A stretch of 64,000 bases of DNA from an uncultured Odoribacter sp. (lineage in GTDB: Bacteria > Bacteroidota > Bacteroidia > Bacteroidales > Marinifilaceae), in NCBI GenBank assembly GCA_910578985.1, contig CAJTSF010000009.1:1902-65901 (forward strand), read 5' to 3'. The translations under genes were made by a program, and so were the position numbers. The notes under the pieces are model-generated. The model was not told the origin of the DNA, ran no database searches, and was given only the letters and a program-made list of their open reading frames with translations. Positions 41,701 through 46,200 of the stretch are shown piece by piece. Numbering within the stretch: position 1 is the first letter of the stretch; the number at the start of each line of letters is the position of its first letter.

Positions 41701-43216
41701 CCGAATCTGAACAAAACTCTTCATTCGTCACTTTCAAATAGTAAGTGATGTTGTCTTTAGGCAATACTATAATTTGATTTGCATTGGGCTCAGAAAGAAT
41801 CCAATCACCGGTCCAAGCATATACGTAATTAGCATCTCCTTTCTCCGGATTCAAATCGGTAGCGGATGCGTCAATGAGCTCCTCTTGGCCATAACACATT
41901 TCGTAACCGGACTCAGGAGTAACACGGATGACTGGAGTATGTATGACAGTAAAGTGAATATCATCTGTTGAATCAACCACTCCGGTTTGCACATCAGTAA
42001 CAATACAATAATAATCTCCGCTATCTGACAATTTTAAGGAATCTAACACTAAAGTATGGGCATTACCATATATACTGTCAACTTTCAAACTACCTCTTTT
42101 CTTCCAGGCAAAATCAAATACCCCGTCGCCACTCACTTTTACAGTAAAGACAGCTGAATCATACTGACATAAACGCTCTGCATAATCAATGCCTAAAATT
42201 TCAAAACCGACTTGCGGTTCTGAATAACCGTCACCTTCTCCACCCAACGCCATATCCTCACGAACAAAAATAGAAATCGTATCACTAAAGACACAATTGC
42301 CTGCATCAACAGACACACTCAGTAAGGTATCGCATTCTGTCCGTATTGTTAGATTTTCATTATTTTTACCCAATACACTTCCTCCCATCTGCCATTCGAT
42401 TTTACCCTCACAAGATTTCTCCAAATGAATCTCTATATCCTTTCCCCTCTCAGCTTGCACAACTGTAGGTACTTGTACAAAATCTTTTCGTAAGATAAAA
42501 GTAAAAGTATCTCGTGTTATACATTTGTCATATTCCACTTCTAAATAATAAGAAGTATTCTGTATAGGGGCAATGACTAAGCCATTGGTATCTGTGTCGG
42601 AATAAATTTGATTCCCTTCCCAACGATAAATATACTCTTTTGATTCGATATTTTCCAATTTACTGTTAAGCACAATGGTTGAAACAGCACCAAAACAAAA
42701 TGTATCTAAATCGTGAAAATTATCTGGCACAATCAAAGGAGCATGCTTCACCCGCAAATAAATAGAATCAACCAATTCTTTACGCACTCCCCCCCAATCG
42801 AAAGAAACAGTACAATAGTACATACCTTCTTGTTCAACCCTTACTTCGTTAAGATGGTAAATGCGCAAAGAATCCAAAGAAAGATTTTCTTCTCCTTTTC
42901 GATACCAATGATAACGACAAATGGTCGGCAAGTCTAATACACGCACCTCCAAGGCAGTCGTTCCATGTTCACATACATAAACTGTATCGACCAAATGATT
43001 CAATGTTGCTGAAGAAACCGGTCCCAACATCCAAGCATATCCGTCTGCCCCACCTCCTTTTATAAAAGAGGTATCACGCAATGGACGACCGTCAATAGGA
43101 GGTACATCCCGCACAACTAACGGAGTTGACAGCAGCGGCAATTTTACCCCCAAAAGGCAAAACAAACATATATATCGTATAAGTACTTGCAATTTCAACA
43201 CGCTATCTATTATCAT
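17774..43216 (-). CDS. Giant 8480-aa secreted Ig/PKD-like repeat protein (G)
   Basis: One uninterrupted frame of 25.4 kb. The frame opens 13 codons earlier (43255), but the ATG at 43216 overlaps the stop of F as ATGA and begins a plausible signal peptide (hydrophobic VLIRYICLFCLLG). Modules: nine units of about 270 aa, each Ig + PKD-like + third beta domain, ending in GDGYSE-type linkers (residues about 70-2505); about five Ig-like domains (2510-3070); about 32 units of about 88 aa, interrupted by two PKD/SprB-like domains (3077-6175); two Ig-like domains; four tandem sets of four Ig-like domains (about 6355-7759); and a 720-aa tail ending in an EF-hand/dockerin-like loop, DLNFDGKID. Nearly every domain has a cysteine pair, fitting an exported protein. 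I see no lipobox or recognised T9SS C-terminal signal. It resembles giant Bacteroidota adhesins; the function is inferred. Its paralogue is J. Confidence 0.96.
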   Translation of the reverse strand: MIIDSVLKLQVLIRYICLFCLLGVKLPLLSTPLVVRDVPPIDGRPLRDTSFIKGGGADGYAWMLGPVSSATLNHLVDTVYVCEHGTTALEVRVLDLPTICRYHWYRKGEENLSLDSLRIYHLNEVRVEQEGMYYCTVSFDWGGVRKELVDSIYLRVKHAPLIVPDNFHDLDTFCFGAVSTIVLNSKLENIESKEYIYRWEGNQIYSDTDTNGLVIAPIQNTSYYLEVEYDKCITRDTFTFILRKDFVQVPTVVQAERGKDIEIHLEKSCEGKIEWQMGGSVLGKNNENLTIRTECDTLLSVSVDAGNCVFSDTISIFVREDMALGGEGDGYSEPQVGFEILGIDYAERLCQYDSAVFTVKVSGDGVFDFAWKKRGSLKVDSIYGNAHTLVLDSLKLSDSGDYYCIVTDVQTGVVDSTDDIHFTVIHTPVIRVTPESGYEMCYGQEELIDASATDLNPEKGDANYVYAWTGDWILSEPNANQIIVLPKDNITYYLKVTNEEFCSDSVAIHLGVKREIFIMPTSLSVMQNQEVVIVPEKGSAKEDEKLLWYLNGEPWKPEQNLAEFREIMQEDAVVKGIYTNNACSLEDSTIIWVRGNKIYAGALGDGYSEGRMSFHVAGVDYTPTVCERSLAWFDVKMSADGMFAFEWKKVGVQDSIYGNNHYFKIDSAKLEDNGNYYCVITDVRTGYKDSTEIVELKVVHRPYMSLVSSVKDADNKMCYGEETILSARSITENNPDQENNHYVFEWKGARIVTGQGTDEIKVLPLTDAEYVLIVTNNDQCADTISMTIGVKRELFVVPTTVTLVGTQELRIVPEKGEAINETIQWYDATGNVLSTDIIFEQTIADSKDIFVEYTNNGCILRDTIQVLVRNENVYKGTRGDGYSEPDMGNHLLRVDYSREVCERSSSWFDVKMTGVEATTFEWRKLENQGEIYAQTHRFQIDSTTLGNAGHYYCLITNLGNKQVVSSDTVYLTVIHTPKIKLSPLKDGFSICYEEVETLSARETEYNENKQESDHYTYQWEGAGILSDPTLNGIEISPRRSNEYQVVVTNNNRCSDTLSQLIEVKRELFVVPTSVQLTRPNEPLTIAPEKGAMGVTNWFWNGEYWSGEENFVKNNIVSTGRITVQYDNNKCTIKDSIEVVVRQPQVYTGHGGDGYGELDAGITIVGIERSSENVCERDSAWFRLVVSGLDAYGYEWKKRTGDPDSVYSHSYDFVIDSVKLGDEGIYYCIVTNLKTGEKQTSEHYPLYVTHTPYIAFETSMKDKYAMCYQTIETLTALPTWEARPENKECNYSYIWQGPKILNSEEEQEIEISPRTTSDYRLIVTNETEKMSCRDSADIEVKVKRELFELPDIYRMDAPGELVLAPRKNVEGTTTWFIDGNENSHASIFSQDVQEDCEIAAEYIYNGCTLRDTTLVLVRKTQVYNGSEGDGYAASAPELEIMGVDYTPEVCERSAAYFKLRMLGTGIYRYEWRREGSTIDSVYCREYNFTIDSVTQDHVGAYYCIIYDQVTSKQLVRTPACQLTVKHTPRAIISSPYEGEVLCFGVPQLLDASQTEDYNPEYFDYVYTWSGANLPEFTDSCRIMVTPSIAGLYELKVSYNGCYSEAAVQININKVLFDIPSVIRVDEPGELTLAPRKEESGDLTIWTIENDGATDVYRGMDTLRYEVTDYIKVFVEFQTGKCTVYDSAEIFVRQPWAFQGDIADGYGESNVGLFVLDVDYPKSVCEGDMATFALRFEGYENYSYEWKKMENPNVVLSTSRTLILEHVALNDAGTYYCRILDQNGRVLDTRTCVFEVRHRPRASINGVDPSDNTIELCYGVPTELSASSSENGMPSDRDYIYTYAWKGLKILTNPLSETIEVAPRSNTNYQVTVSHEGCADSTSVQVRLKREYVCIPSVIQVDKSQTLQIFPEISQAGVLQWKYNGTTQTGMGDVFMKLITESSVVSVNLETNGCSVYDTSHIFIRTGEQYRGGYYDGADEGGTELFELQLNYDEFICEGSKIAMEVAIEGFEAYSFRWRKVGVDYDLESRTRKLEIQTSELGDSGEYYCIVTNMRTGVAKETQRAKITVLTQPKAVLISNLTDGNLCFGDTLLLSAEKTNDGKRNPDEIYTYSWFGTGGQVLSDANGEILKVLPRNDGEYTVVVNHQGCIDQATVRYHLTKESIDIPAFIYLSAAEEVEINPQKTVEVNHFWEVDGYAWSDGDIYKEFVSSNSIVAVEMSVNGCIYRDTTHIILRSGATNYGGTDDGFAESKIVFGVTVEDVEVCEGEKATLIASVDANEVFDYEWYKVGVDSILSTESKYVLEYTLLSDDGNYYCKVIDQRTQDTTISPEARLHILESPKVDISIGKQDVFCFGEPITFTTTKTATSDLDYTYRWVGPAIVSGGHEATMIAKPEEKSDYILELYNNSCSSIYYTTVDVHRIRVKLQKSFTVPEGGSVEVRVETPYGMKSIDWWAGDFSYPERNPLKLDNVTESLPIRVIVADSLCEVQDSCMVFVRRNNYFAGGLQDGFIESSPIPTIIRLNDPVLGCGELFARLFVEVDKTDDPALVYDWQKYDESTSCYVSVTAGNGNAEFLIDPINANTEGRYRCVVTNNYGSTESRPTDVVFGTAPTIQTFWKDTIAVCQGATWTVEIAATVEGNPSPKLNYRWYKSDNYGNYKQMVPERDFNNLQLVINNVRKSDQTYYIGEVYNACDSDFDTTYLKAYNDPEIVEQSPHQLVCVGSSYQLYVQAKGDGYKMNYRLYKVEKSSNDWIIVDTITANQSGIYKYDKAELAATGTYMWEVWNNECESRGSVWSDPIKLTVEEHLSFDKIVRIDTGVCAGNPLELAFLEIEQNVAEHVQFVWEHRGKQDTVRRYNIAAATALDSGKYICQAKNSCSELVHFGEVHVAFYEIPKINMLKPDKPLSDLCEGTDPILFAASAISSTPITQWAWYIESATRNEQIVDEPGRITNSHTSDLTINPVLRSDEGSYYVQVTNKCGTSTSTKKELKVGIPAKVLSHLPDTTVVCPGEKLELAFELEGQNVQYSWSKDGIALVGGKNPVYSLPAVSERDEGSYICGINNTCGEDATKTMLVVTDTSMFYLSGSAAYCQGEEGVTLSLNGSKKGVTYKLYQAQEGGDDRLVQTQIGTGEALAFQKCTTSLQHSAHFYVLAEQLENGVMCSYRMEGEVELFQHALPICFNLNIAAEYCEGGAYAILRLNSSQKDTIEYVLEQQTSDGTWASYGLFAAQGTGGELTWNVEEEGLFRVRGRNIYSGCEVLMNNECQVSIRTLPDMVQLIALNNDTIACAGETSDVMFSVEEPQDGCSYSLQRIGNEEETWLTQAPFVWSHLEPGEYQLTAINSWGCRRIVAKRRVVEKPLPQKFVLTGGGYYCNNEREDRVLTLSGSERGKIYELYANGQLVEGQIRHGEGDILNYVVPLRERNYTVIATDTLTGCSVEMEGTATLKANDLQISFAQNPILFVYGNPVQIEMTVTGAVGKENITWEPVEKLDKNQEHLKNPWTISLHGAQRFGVTVIDEGSGCIQTAFVNAMQDGEVLSADIHTADCVTPVDTILVCHDENVELCAYAIGGSGSYTYTWYQEFGTPISTKQKFVGKITQSGFLYLNVNSVGANGGSQNVTEKVWVELCQPPVSTSLENRGLVCLIPGEEIQVKVADSREDVFYILEHSANNVVFTEVTDLSGQQGNGGTLSFTFPYNNEEQCGFYRVKAKTSYEYHGIPAYCYSLVDGYVQVRQGAERFMVSGDKRNCAGVMTPDTVWMAGSELGVRYVLLRTIEGVDERLAEQTGTGEALFFNGKLGSGLYRIVAEKGACIDTMPGSAFIRYNYLPGVGEIVDNGERCVNVSSEFKITEAENGVTYSLYIDSAHIRGQLIQELIGMGGEMIFDQFDGTRLGSYYIVAKDAKCGEEKYGTVIVSPVARQVETVLPEYVCGVENEADISIKLVSPEQGIVYELYSLSNDRRILTSTQIENDTLWLSGAIKAGKYEMRGKLGNCLTPVSPELSIVVTNVPNVEVINAGTYCEDSDIEFKLLPFQTGIFELYKDSIGVQNRLVERKAGNANQQLLFQKFDHSVGYYYVVGMDKEEHCKVTYDQTLTINRVPQKVTIWHNGPYCSDTDTAEVTLKIYPTESDVAYRLIDEQDDVVLTFTEALDDTLYYHGTLVAGIYRVQANIGNDSKCIRTFDNSISIDVRHAPSIGEIVEPQNREYCAKNLTEPLRIVISSALQDVKYELYREIVFEDNPKLLGDKIGYGGQLVFGQYSDVGNYYILANDPVAGCSKRFDIVKIVDEPKLVQFVGSDTLCEGEMGMVKLFGENLDPLVNYGIYSSNGYVLLANFSNYNGDTLYCEHNLRAGKYLIKGVVADCSIELEDTLYIGRNSFPKLDDLFGNGNHCFYEAPVTMGINQSESDVTYTLYLDTEENSQVLVEKSGINGDIVLGDFEQLGTYRLKAINTNTLCEQEIEFATLKASPDSVKVGGERTYCEGDPVTFFIYPVMDEVTYSLCNDRDSLISEFSRTNQVDDTLFLTRLMEPGHYFIRGRHENGCVCRVSREIEVICNNRPRINDFIGKGTYCENSVPEIGIRDAEPGVTYRLYRDSAEITGILEKEVVGAGKDIMLGHFNKVGIYYLEAKTNEGCAATHAGDTVLAAPRMLKVEGGAEFCFGATELPRLDMKAYPAEQVPVTYELWSLADRKIADLTNIVGDTLRYSTQLPIGEYQIIGRLGTCMQVMDDKVVVRTRDLPKDNELYGNAMACQGTGLEMGVLETQQDVTYSLYLESAEGDGYRGALGGDGSDMIFGHFYEPGTYYIVATDIANCSRTLTAKYMIKESAKQFEVIGDSIYCDGSDGVILGLAGTESGVRYRLQQKKEDGTFADVSGVYFNGTGNEAWFRRKITEGIYQIKTDVEHCDEVIGKEIVIRADRRPQPFTVTIEGQGCIDSTLNIVVQSTEEEVTYRLFCQGNTNPLEEYMGDGSSLNWQITPQEAGVYIVIADRNGCTLEGDQTVQIDSVPGLGSLYSNPMVCAGSVTDLLLEKYDTKASYSLIDSTTGQMIVLGRKDDFYVTFKNVGAGTYYYKAERGACFQNSNYVRVDSIELPVLEKDQAVISECSEEGQVWIRLSNLSEQMTYTLTKEGSGMISYNISGFEGDSLITDLSLGVYHATLTDPTINCQSLPLELKASEQAASDKINGIPQYCEGGEGIHLALTGSTVRNVYYILKQDSTDILDSLVYPNTEFNALFKQGTYLFVKKNIGYWGGCSTLDTLKVEELSRPNKNLKVETIGGPLLCEGIDYHFMLKETEMNVTYQLHKVEGSQNKILDMLLGTGNDETFNISVSEAGEYRIYAQAMLNCGVYLDTVLVISKSPEPIIAVAEAYCYPHGTESSAGSSVIELDRLALKVKYKLFDGIHDLDSISGSSAGVFKAQSAGKYEVVGVDLRNGCTAKVAEVTIQGHEEPEMFRVSGAEGRCCGDNVEVILSGSEVDTITYTLMRNDKFMSQIPGDGNYLSFGAQTMPGIYRIVAENINTKCSTTMLDSVVVVEPLGTCEPLVVGDFCAESEDGVTLTYSCGAAGWSYYFRSNGMSSDTLSGNVLSWDRWEDAPIQVGMYELHAINACAEDHQIATVQVEALPLPVVFALQGENERQLCPGDSCSFVLSGSELGVTYRLLMQNGDYGVYLEKAKAELAGTGAALNFGYFKETGNYVVVAEVDSSACQLVMDSVKVFVGDMLDPITINAEGICLPAEGKMMEVVITGGRDRSKGCYYLYCDDICLDSITTSQADRNKTKFNPQDAIGLYTVQAKHRISGCVQEYGAWAVQESPEQFNILEKGEHILCEGEEQSVTLSGSQKGVYYTLQTEPGHLVVGQPIEGTGEAILLGKLKEAGTYTVTTLYGCNVVMPDTVILHVNPMPAFEPEYRELHICENGVGVSLKVLSSQVGMQYELWKDVMLSEQTGDGGAFIFSGENGQPVVLNVSGTYTVYVLNPETQCERQDSVVLIADPFPQEFALVTDGDEYLCAGEQTVIFMESSELNVTYTLMYENNGQPEEIQMLDGTGERLTFGAVHRTGNYYVVAKRRAVAAGATECEYTFQNRLSLINPRPINQYVLESDRANYCYREGPVAEVLLAQTDMGVQYELYLNGEATGKTYWGGQGSVKWDQLVGKECRTGADEASGNVYSVVALDTLTGCTSPMQNTITVIKETDIDSIIHTPDQRICAGQKLSLVASGLGCGVHYEWLHNDVVVKPRSSENFYNIDQLGMEDFGYYRCVLSNTCGSNSVDIELIVRDVAKLERKMPDQHICDSDETDIILISGAIAENFKWYAVTNDREILGTEQSLVLKGATKEKNEGLYVCYAWNEDCGGVYDTCGVYFNTVPTLSIKEKQDALCQGEPYTLTVTSNDTIYWYLDGIEVGKGEVYQVDAVTSKDAGIYSVKAKNPCQLSASYPVAELRVDTELEVVNHTDRFVRKCEGDEVDLEIVVQPNVEGVEYEWRHNGRKLENGGGQFYWIESLTYSPDTLVYSVIYRNACSIDTFDFYIKADKHITFDQLPEQILSCADGILRDTVLRLNQDPELDATYEWYYTAFDKLGEESRTIVGTDDTLKVLLQPSNSGYYSCKIINACPDGLTNMSMIRVDSIPVLENHLENVEICAGEDVNIELFARGGGLRYVWTIVKSDGARETRESMEHAFHSHSIFDMPAVDLSYDGSYVWCDVYNDCLPEGTKLTSDTVKITVLDVPELTDFQSRIDTVCLGTDYILQVPVKGGVTVDWYFKTQRLGSGSIYRLKNVSEQQEGVYSVVLRNKCVLDRVQYEVCHLLVDSVLVRTDASPEIQTICEGSSTALQIEVTPKKRVSYSWTLDDELKGNTSTLSTGKLNYRANGYTYQVVYKNACGEQKAEMKVEIDRKPQVEPLPDSLIYCAGIAESTTLRLEYNEGMNGRFTWFYVPVRGALSTRLSSADTVMIPLTSKSAGYYYYTADNVCEAVTDTVKIVIDSIPEIIADLKDTVICQGNAMGLKLHARGGNLKCRWIIEFADGTVGGETVTIDDFEGIAVLKRNNITSQYDRSRIYCMVSNSCQTVYSDTMEIRVQSVPKVDGLEPSIKTLCTGDSLGIQLNTVDEVAWFLDGKNLSNNTKELIIPKVIMSDSGSYTVRVSNACGGEHQILEVLHLNVDEPLQVLNTSDLSRVVCEGEPVNLFIQTTQPDRASYTWLEGEQVLGNDYRLELGRIEGGKSERNIRVVYENACHSDSLDMSIFVKDSIRIAPLHDIVACVTEADTVIPLVSTNNFDASFRWYYQATEESEVVEYGEATDSLKIGLSQENSGLYYYVATNVCGEKSDSLYMSVTTAPVLKSVLRDTTICVGTTLGITQYAEGKLLHYNWTLTLQDGTVEQQNGQELLIPRMEAKYDSCIITCDVSNHCGSVNAGEMVLRILELPVVEIDVKKDTLCVGMDYSLMLETTDAIQWFHNDKELVGENRIDLSIRNIAESDSGTYSVRLTNLCLPKGEMFEIGHLKVDVQPVIAENWVDEQYFCEGTAPVLKLDVQPSAGVIYRWTKYGVPVSTADTLQLPVLSMAEMEMDYIVEYHNKCVPQAAQVHISVVRKQPENPLQDSLLGCSSEEVTEVKVQHTSDFVASYRWKFKPVGSDELVELLEYEDQDAINVVHKTVSNGVYYVDITNECGLKTDSIYTQFDYSIPMMIRDLSSLREIMDGNELTDTVRASGLNLHYRWTLSYRDGRTQVKETFAPDLESFSAIQFDEIDMAFDSCRIWCDVYNNCGFLSSDTLLIRVKEVPKLHLSTNELTICATDENEVVVSLVNGAAPWTYGYRYPEGAVAPDGNNEVLVTVTDRLTDTIRGLNHPGRYHFWYLKAVGAENPNFENDQIKKYFTLNISEVPISGTLSGDTTVCFGDTVRMHLEIVGGVAPWKVSLKQLSDDQPAHNLFGNADLIIYNRDTMLSFVGRVSDSYAIERLVVLDNYENELCEVASEHIHGEAQITVNRPTVISLKTPSGKISGCEQSLDELLSTMPLGGIYTMGQDTLKDGLFNQEEGKYVVTYTYTDANRCVSRQSVELDVAPKPGVAIQIENKHLCPGEKTTVQLVPSGMPTLNVRYEITKYKRNVEKPTKQTLNKAFTSLKAYSLNAVGLASDDYHVYRIVEISDKFKCLAYPEVSDTVYFHGTPAIEVKARNENDNHWVTDKKEFVISSKERVNIHLLNKERTFPWQVYMRRNEEESQMLNVTTAADTLLQTNVMGTYYFTATNGYCDAKVSDSVVVEVADTGFIRCKVFLGGPYDVATGTMKSQIQTYLPLKDLQHFPETGGREIIDWITLELREGLDSKPWVTQECLLLSDGTVISSSGDEYIGFPISAYTSLLKKNYYIVVYQRNHLPIMSKLAYSLSGKRGSEVAVVDFTKGETLYVNGSGNLSDQMIVLENGICLMVPGDDNDNLLISVFDQVYYLLEQKGREVDYELLFWDLNFDGKIDGWLGEGEWGADLKLIQENRDKYSPVPSNSNK
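17860..17905 (-). other. EF-hand/dockerin-like calcium-loop motif near the C-terminus of G
   Basis: The last 50 residues contain DLNFDGKIDGWLGEGEW, with acidic and Asn residues spaced as in a D-x-N-x-DG-x-ID calcium loop, followed by a short helix-like stretch LKLIQENRDKY. The segment just before it (FLGGPYDVATG...IIDWITLELRE...YYIVVYQRNHLPIMS) is a module I recall near the C-termini of large secreted Bacteroidota proteins. Only one loop is seen, whereas true type I dockerins carry two. Calcium binding is plausible; cohesin partnering is speculation. Confidence 0.55.
19940..24150 (-). repeat. Four tandem four-Ig supermodules in G
   Basis: Four kinds of Ig-like domain recur in fixed order: a (LC-x-G....VxWFxDG), b (CEG....YxWxxxxxxL), c (C....DTVxRLN-x-D....YEWYY, ending YYYC/YYSC) and d (IC-x-G....Y-x-W....DG....CDVSNxC). 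The a-b-c-d set appears four times, each about 349 aa (about 1046 bases). The b domains begin near 23880, 22790, 21745 and 20710. Paralogue J has one such set at nt about 1950-500. Confidence 0.85.
24690..33985 (-). repeat. About 32 tandem ~88-aa YCEG/YxLY units in G
   Basis: I count about 32 copies of a short beta unit. Each starts with (Y/L/F)C-x-G, continues with L-x-L-x-x-S-x-x-x-V-x-YxLY, then a G-x-G-x-x-L-x-F step, a GxYxVxA strand and a closing C. Near nt 32900-32350 two PKD/SprB-like domains interrupt the series (VTGAVGKENITWEP, AYAIGGSGSYTYTWY). The copies differ widely in sequence, so they are not recent DNA duplications. I do not recognise a named domain family for the unit. Confidence 0.85.
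35700..43010 (-). repeat. Nine tandem ~270-aa Ig/PKD/beta units in G
   Basis: Unit boundaries are marked by a G-x-x-DGY/F-x-E linker. Its codons fall near 42235, 41405, 40575, 39760, 38935, 38110, 37295, 36490 and 35705, so spacing is about 785-830 bases. Each unit has an Ig-like domain (CERS...FEWKK...D-x-G-x-YYC-x-VT), a PKD-like domain (MCYG....YxWxG....VLP....YxLxVTNxxxCxD) and a third beta domain (VPT....L-x-PEKG....YTNNxC....VxVR). Adjacent units are clearly related as protein but not near-identical as DNA, so this is an old or diversified array. Confidence 0.9.
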
Positions 43217-46200
43217 TTTACACAACGCACAGAACCTGCCTCCGTATTCCCCCAATTATAACCTACTGGACGTTGTATACCGGAAGTTCCAGCTGTATTA
43301 TAATAAAACTCAATATATACGCCATCGTTGGTATTAGTACGCTCCGATGTCCAAAATCTCGTTTGCTGCAAATGATAACCCAAAGAAGGAGTATCATTAT
43401 AATATTTTCCTGTACCGACAGCAGAAAAACCTGTCGCATTATTTCCTTTGGCTTGGTCCGAATACACTTGCCAATATTTTGCATCTTTCAAATTTCGTGC
43501 GTCATTCCCTACCGTATTCAATAAGGTTTGCCAGTCTGTACTAGTAGGCAAACGCCATCCCGCCGGACATATTCCTTGTTTAGAACCGGAAGTCCAACTA
43601 TTATTATTAGCCGTATACCAAGTATAATAATAACCGTATAAAGCCAGATTATCGTACCCTGGTTTTGCATTTTCATGTTTAAAACGCAAATTTTCCGTCA
43701 TCCAGCATTGATTCCCAATTTGTACTGTACCATAAATTTCATTATCCCGAACATCTTTCATCATCTTACCGCAAAGAACTTGATTGGAACTATAAATAGG
43801 GGCTGCTTCCTCCATTTTCAAACGGATTTTACGTTCCTTATCGTTTACTTGAACAGTGATTATATAATCGCCTGCTTCCCCATGATTATCAAAATGTCCT
43901 CGCATCGGTTTATAGGTAGATATTTGTTCGCTTTCTTGTAATGGCATCAAAGATATGTCATTATATTTCCAAGAAAAAACAGAAGGAACAGATGAACGGA
44001 CTTGTATCTCAAAAGGAGCTGTATAGTCTGTTGAAGGCAAGGTATATTCTGCTTCACCCCATCTAATTCCTTCAACAGTAATGGCTGCATAATAAGCGGA
44101 AGAAGAATCGGAATCCGTAAAAGGAGTGCTGACTTTACGACGGAAATAATATTTATGTACATTGATAGAATCTTTGCGGAAGTTCCGAAACATCAAATCC
44201 TTATTATGCTCTTCTGACAACACTTTCCAATGCTTATCCCCTTCCTCCTTCATGTACCAAATATAAGTACATATGGCATCTGCCATATTCTCCGATTCTT
44301 GTCCTTCTATTTGATAATATTTCGATGGCACCTCTTCTAAGGTATGAATAACATTTTGACGTCCGCCTGTTTCCTCTTCATTTTCTAAAATCAGATTAGA
44401 TTCCAATTGTCGCTGCTCAGGAATGGAACGACCTAAACGAAAACTCACATAAGGCAAACGTTCATTGACACTAGCAAGAGCACCGGAATGATAAGTACGA
44501 TCGGACACCGCCAATTCTTCTTCCGAGGTACTCGCAAAACTTCCCCCACGCAAAGCAATAGCCTTGGGATCCGCTTGCCAAGCATCGGTTTGCAAACTAT
44601 AATGCCCGTCAACAGTCAAATTTCCATCTCCATGATAAGTACGATGTCCGCTCAACACATTCCCTGTACCACTTGCTTTATTCACCTCTAATCCTTGATA
44701 ATTGACATTATAATACATCTCTGCCAAATTACCGCTCAATTCCATCCCTCCCCAGTACCCGGCTCCGGAAGACTCCCGTTCGGAATTACTCGAAGTGAAA
44801 GCGCCGCAACGCAGCGGTCCGTTAATTACTCCTCCTTCCGTGGCATAATTGGCATTCCCTGTTGTTACCCGTTCCGAAGACTTACCTGCATCTAATAAAG
44901 TAGCAGCTTGCGACAAACGTGTCGTATTCCAAGCATACTCCCCATTCTTCGGCATATATGGATAAAGAGGACGGCACATTTTTTCATATTCCATTTCAGT
45001 CAATGGACGCAAACCTGACCAATCCGCATAAGCCAACATATCATGAATTGACATATAATTACAAGCAATGTTCTGTCCGTCATCCTCCTTACCTGCCTCA
45101 TCTTCCGCTTTATAATTATTTGAAAAAACAGAGGAACGTCCTTCCACTTCCATGGACAACATCACCCCATTACGATAATTCACTAATTTATCATCCCCAA
45201 ATATATACCTCCCCTCTTCAATCTGTTCCAATCTCCCGTCAAGCAGCCCATTCTGTTGTTGATAGCTCAACTTATTCAGGAAACGTACATATTGTTCTTG
45301 ACTGATTTCATATTTCATCGCATAAAAGCCCTTATAACCGTTTGGAAAAGTTTCCGGCACATATCCTGTCCAAGTTTCTCCATCTCTTGCACCTAAATAA
45401 TATACGGAATCTTTAAGCAATGTCGGTCCATCTACCAATACAGTTCTATCCCACAAAGTATCCAATTCTTGATCGGTCATTCCAATTGCTTTTACAATAG
45501 GATATCCTTCGTGCATGGTTTGTATACGCAGACGATAACAACGCCAAAAACCCGGATGGGTTACTTTAATTGCTTTCTCGATAGGATACGCACTCCCGTT
45601 TGTACTCCACACCTCTTCTCCACTACCTTTCCAAAGTACCTCCCAAGTATTGCCATCCGGGTCATTACCACCCGACAATTCAAAATCTTCCGGATAATAG
45701 GTCGGTTTATGAGAAGCGGCATTTACTCCGAAATAAGTGATTTTTTTACCACTCCCTTCTCCAAAATCGACAATCCAATAAGAATAACCGGGATCCCCTA
45801 CCCAAGCGTTTGATTCATCCGGTGTATTGTCATTGGCATGATTAACTGCCAATTTAGGATCGCCAGTTGAAGAAGAGCGAAATTGTAGCGAAGGATTCAA
45901 TACATCGTATTTCTCCAATATAGGCTGCCAGGTTTTTCGAAAACACTGCTTGGAAACCCCATCACCCAAACGATAAGGCCCTTGTGGGATATATACCATT
46001 TCTAAAGCAAAAGCCGAAACTAAAATACGATTATCAGCGATATCACTACTATTTATCGAAACTCCCAATTGTTGCTTGATATTCCACTTAACAACGACAT
46101 CCACGGAATTCCGCCCTGCACCGTTTTCTTTACGGAAAATATAAATGCCTGTATTTAAATTGTTCCCCTCTACACTCAACGGACTAACCCAACACTCATA

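Noticed and set aside
17774..43216. CRISPR-like or DNA-level tandem array behind the regular spacing
   Set aside because: The periodicity is at protein level; compared copies (for example at 42235 and 41405) share motifs but not long identical DNA.
43217..43255. Longer start for giant G
   Set aside because: It would overlap F by 43 bases and put 13 unrelated residues ahead of the signal peptide; the ATGA overlap at 43216 is more natural.
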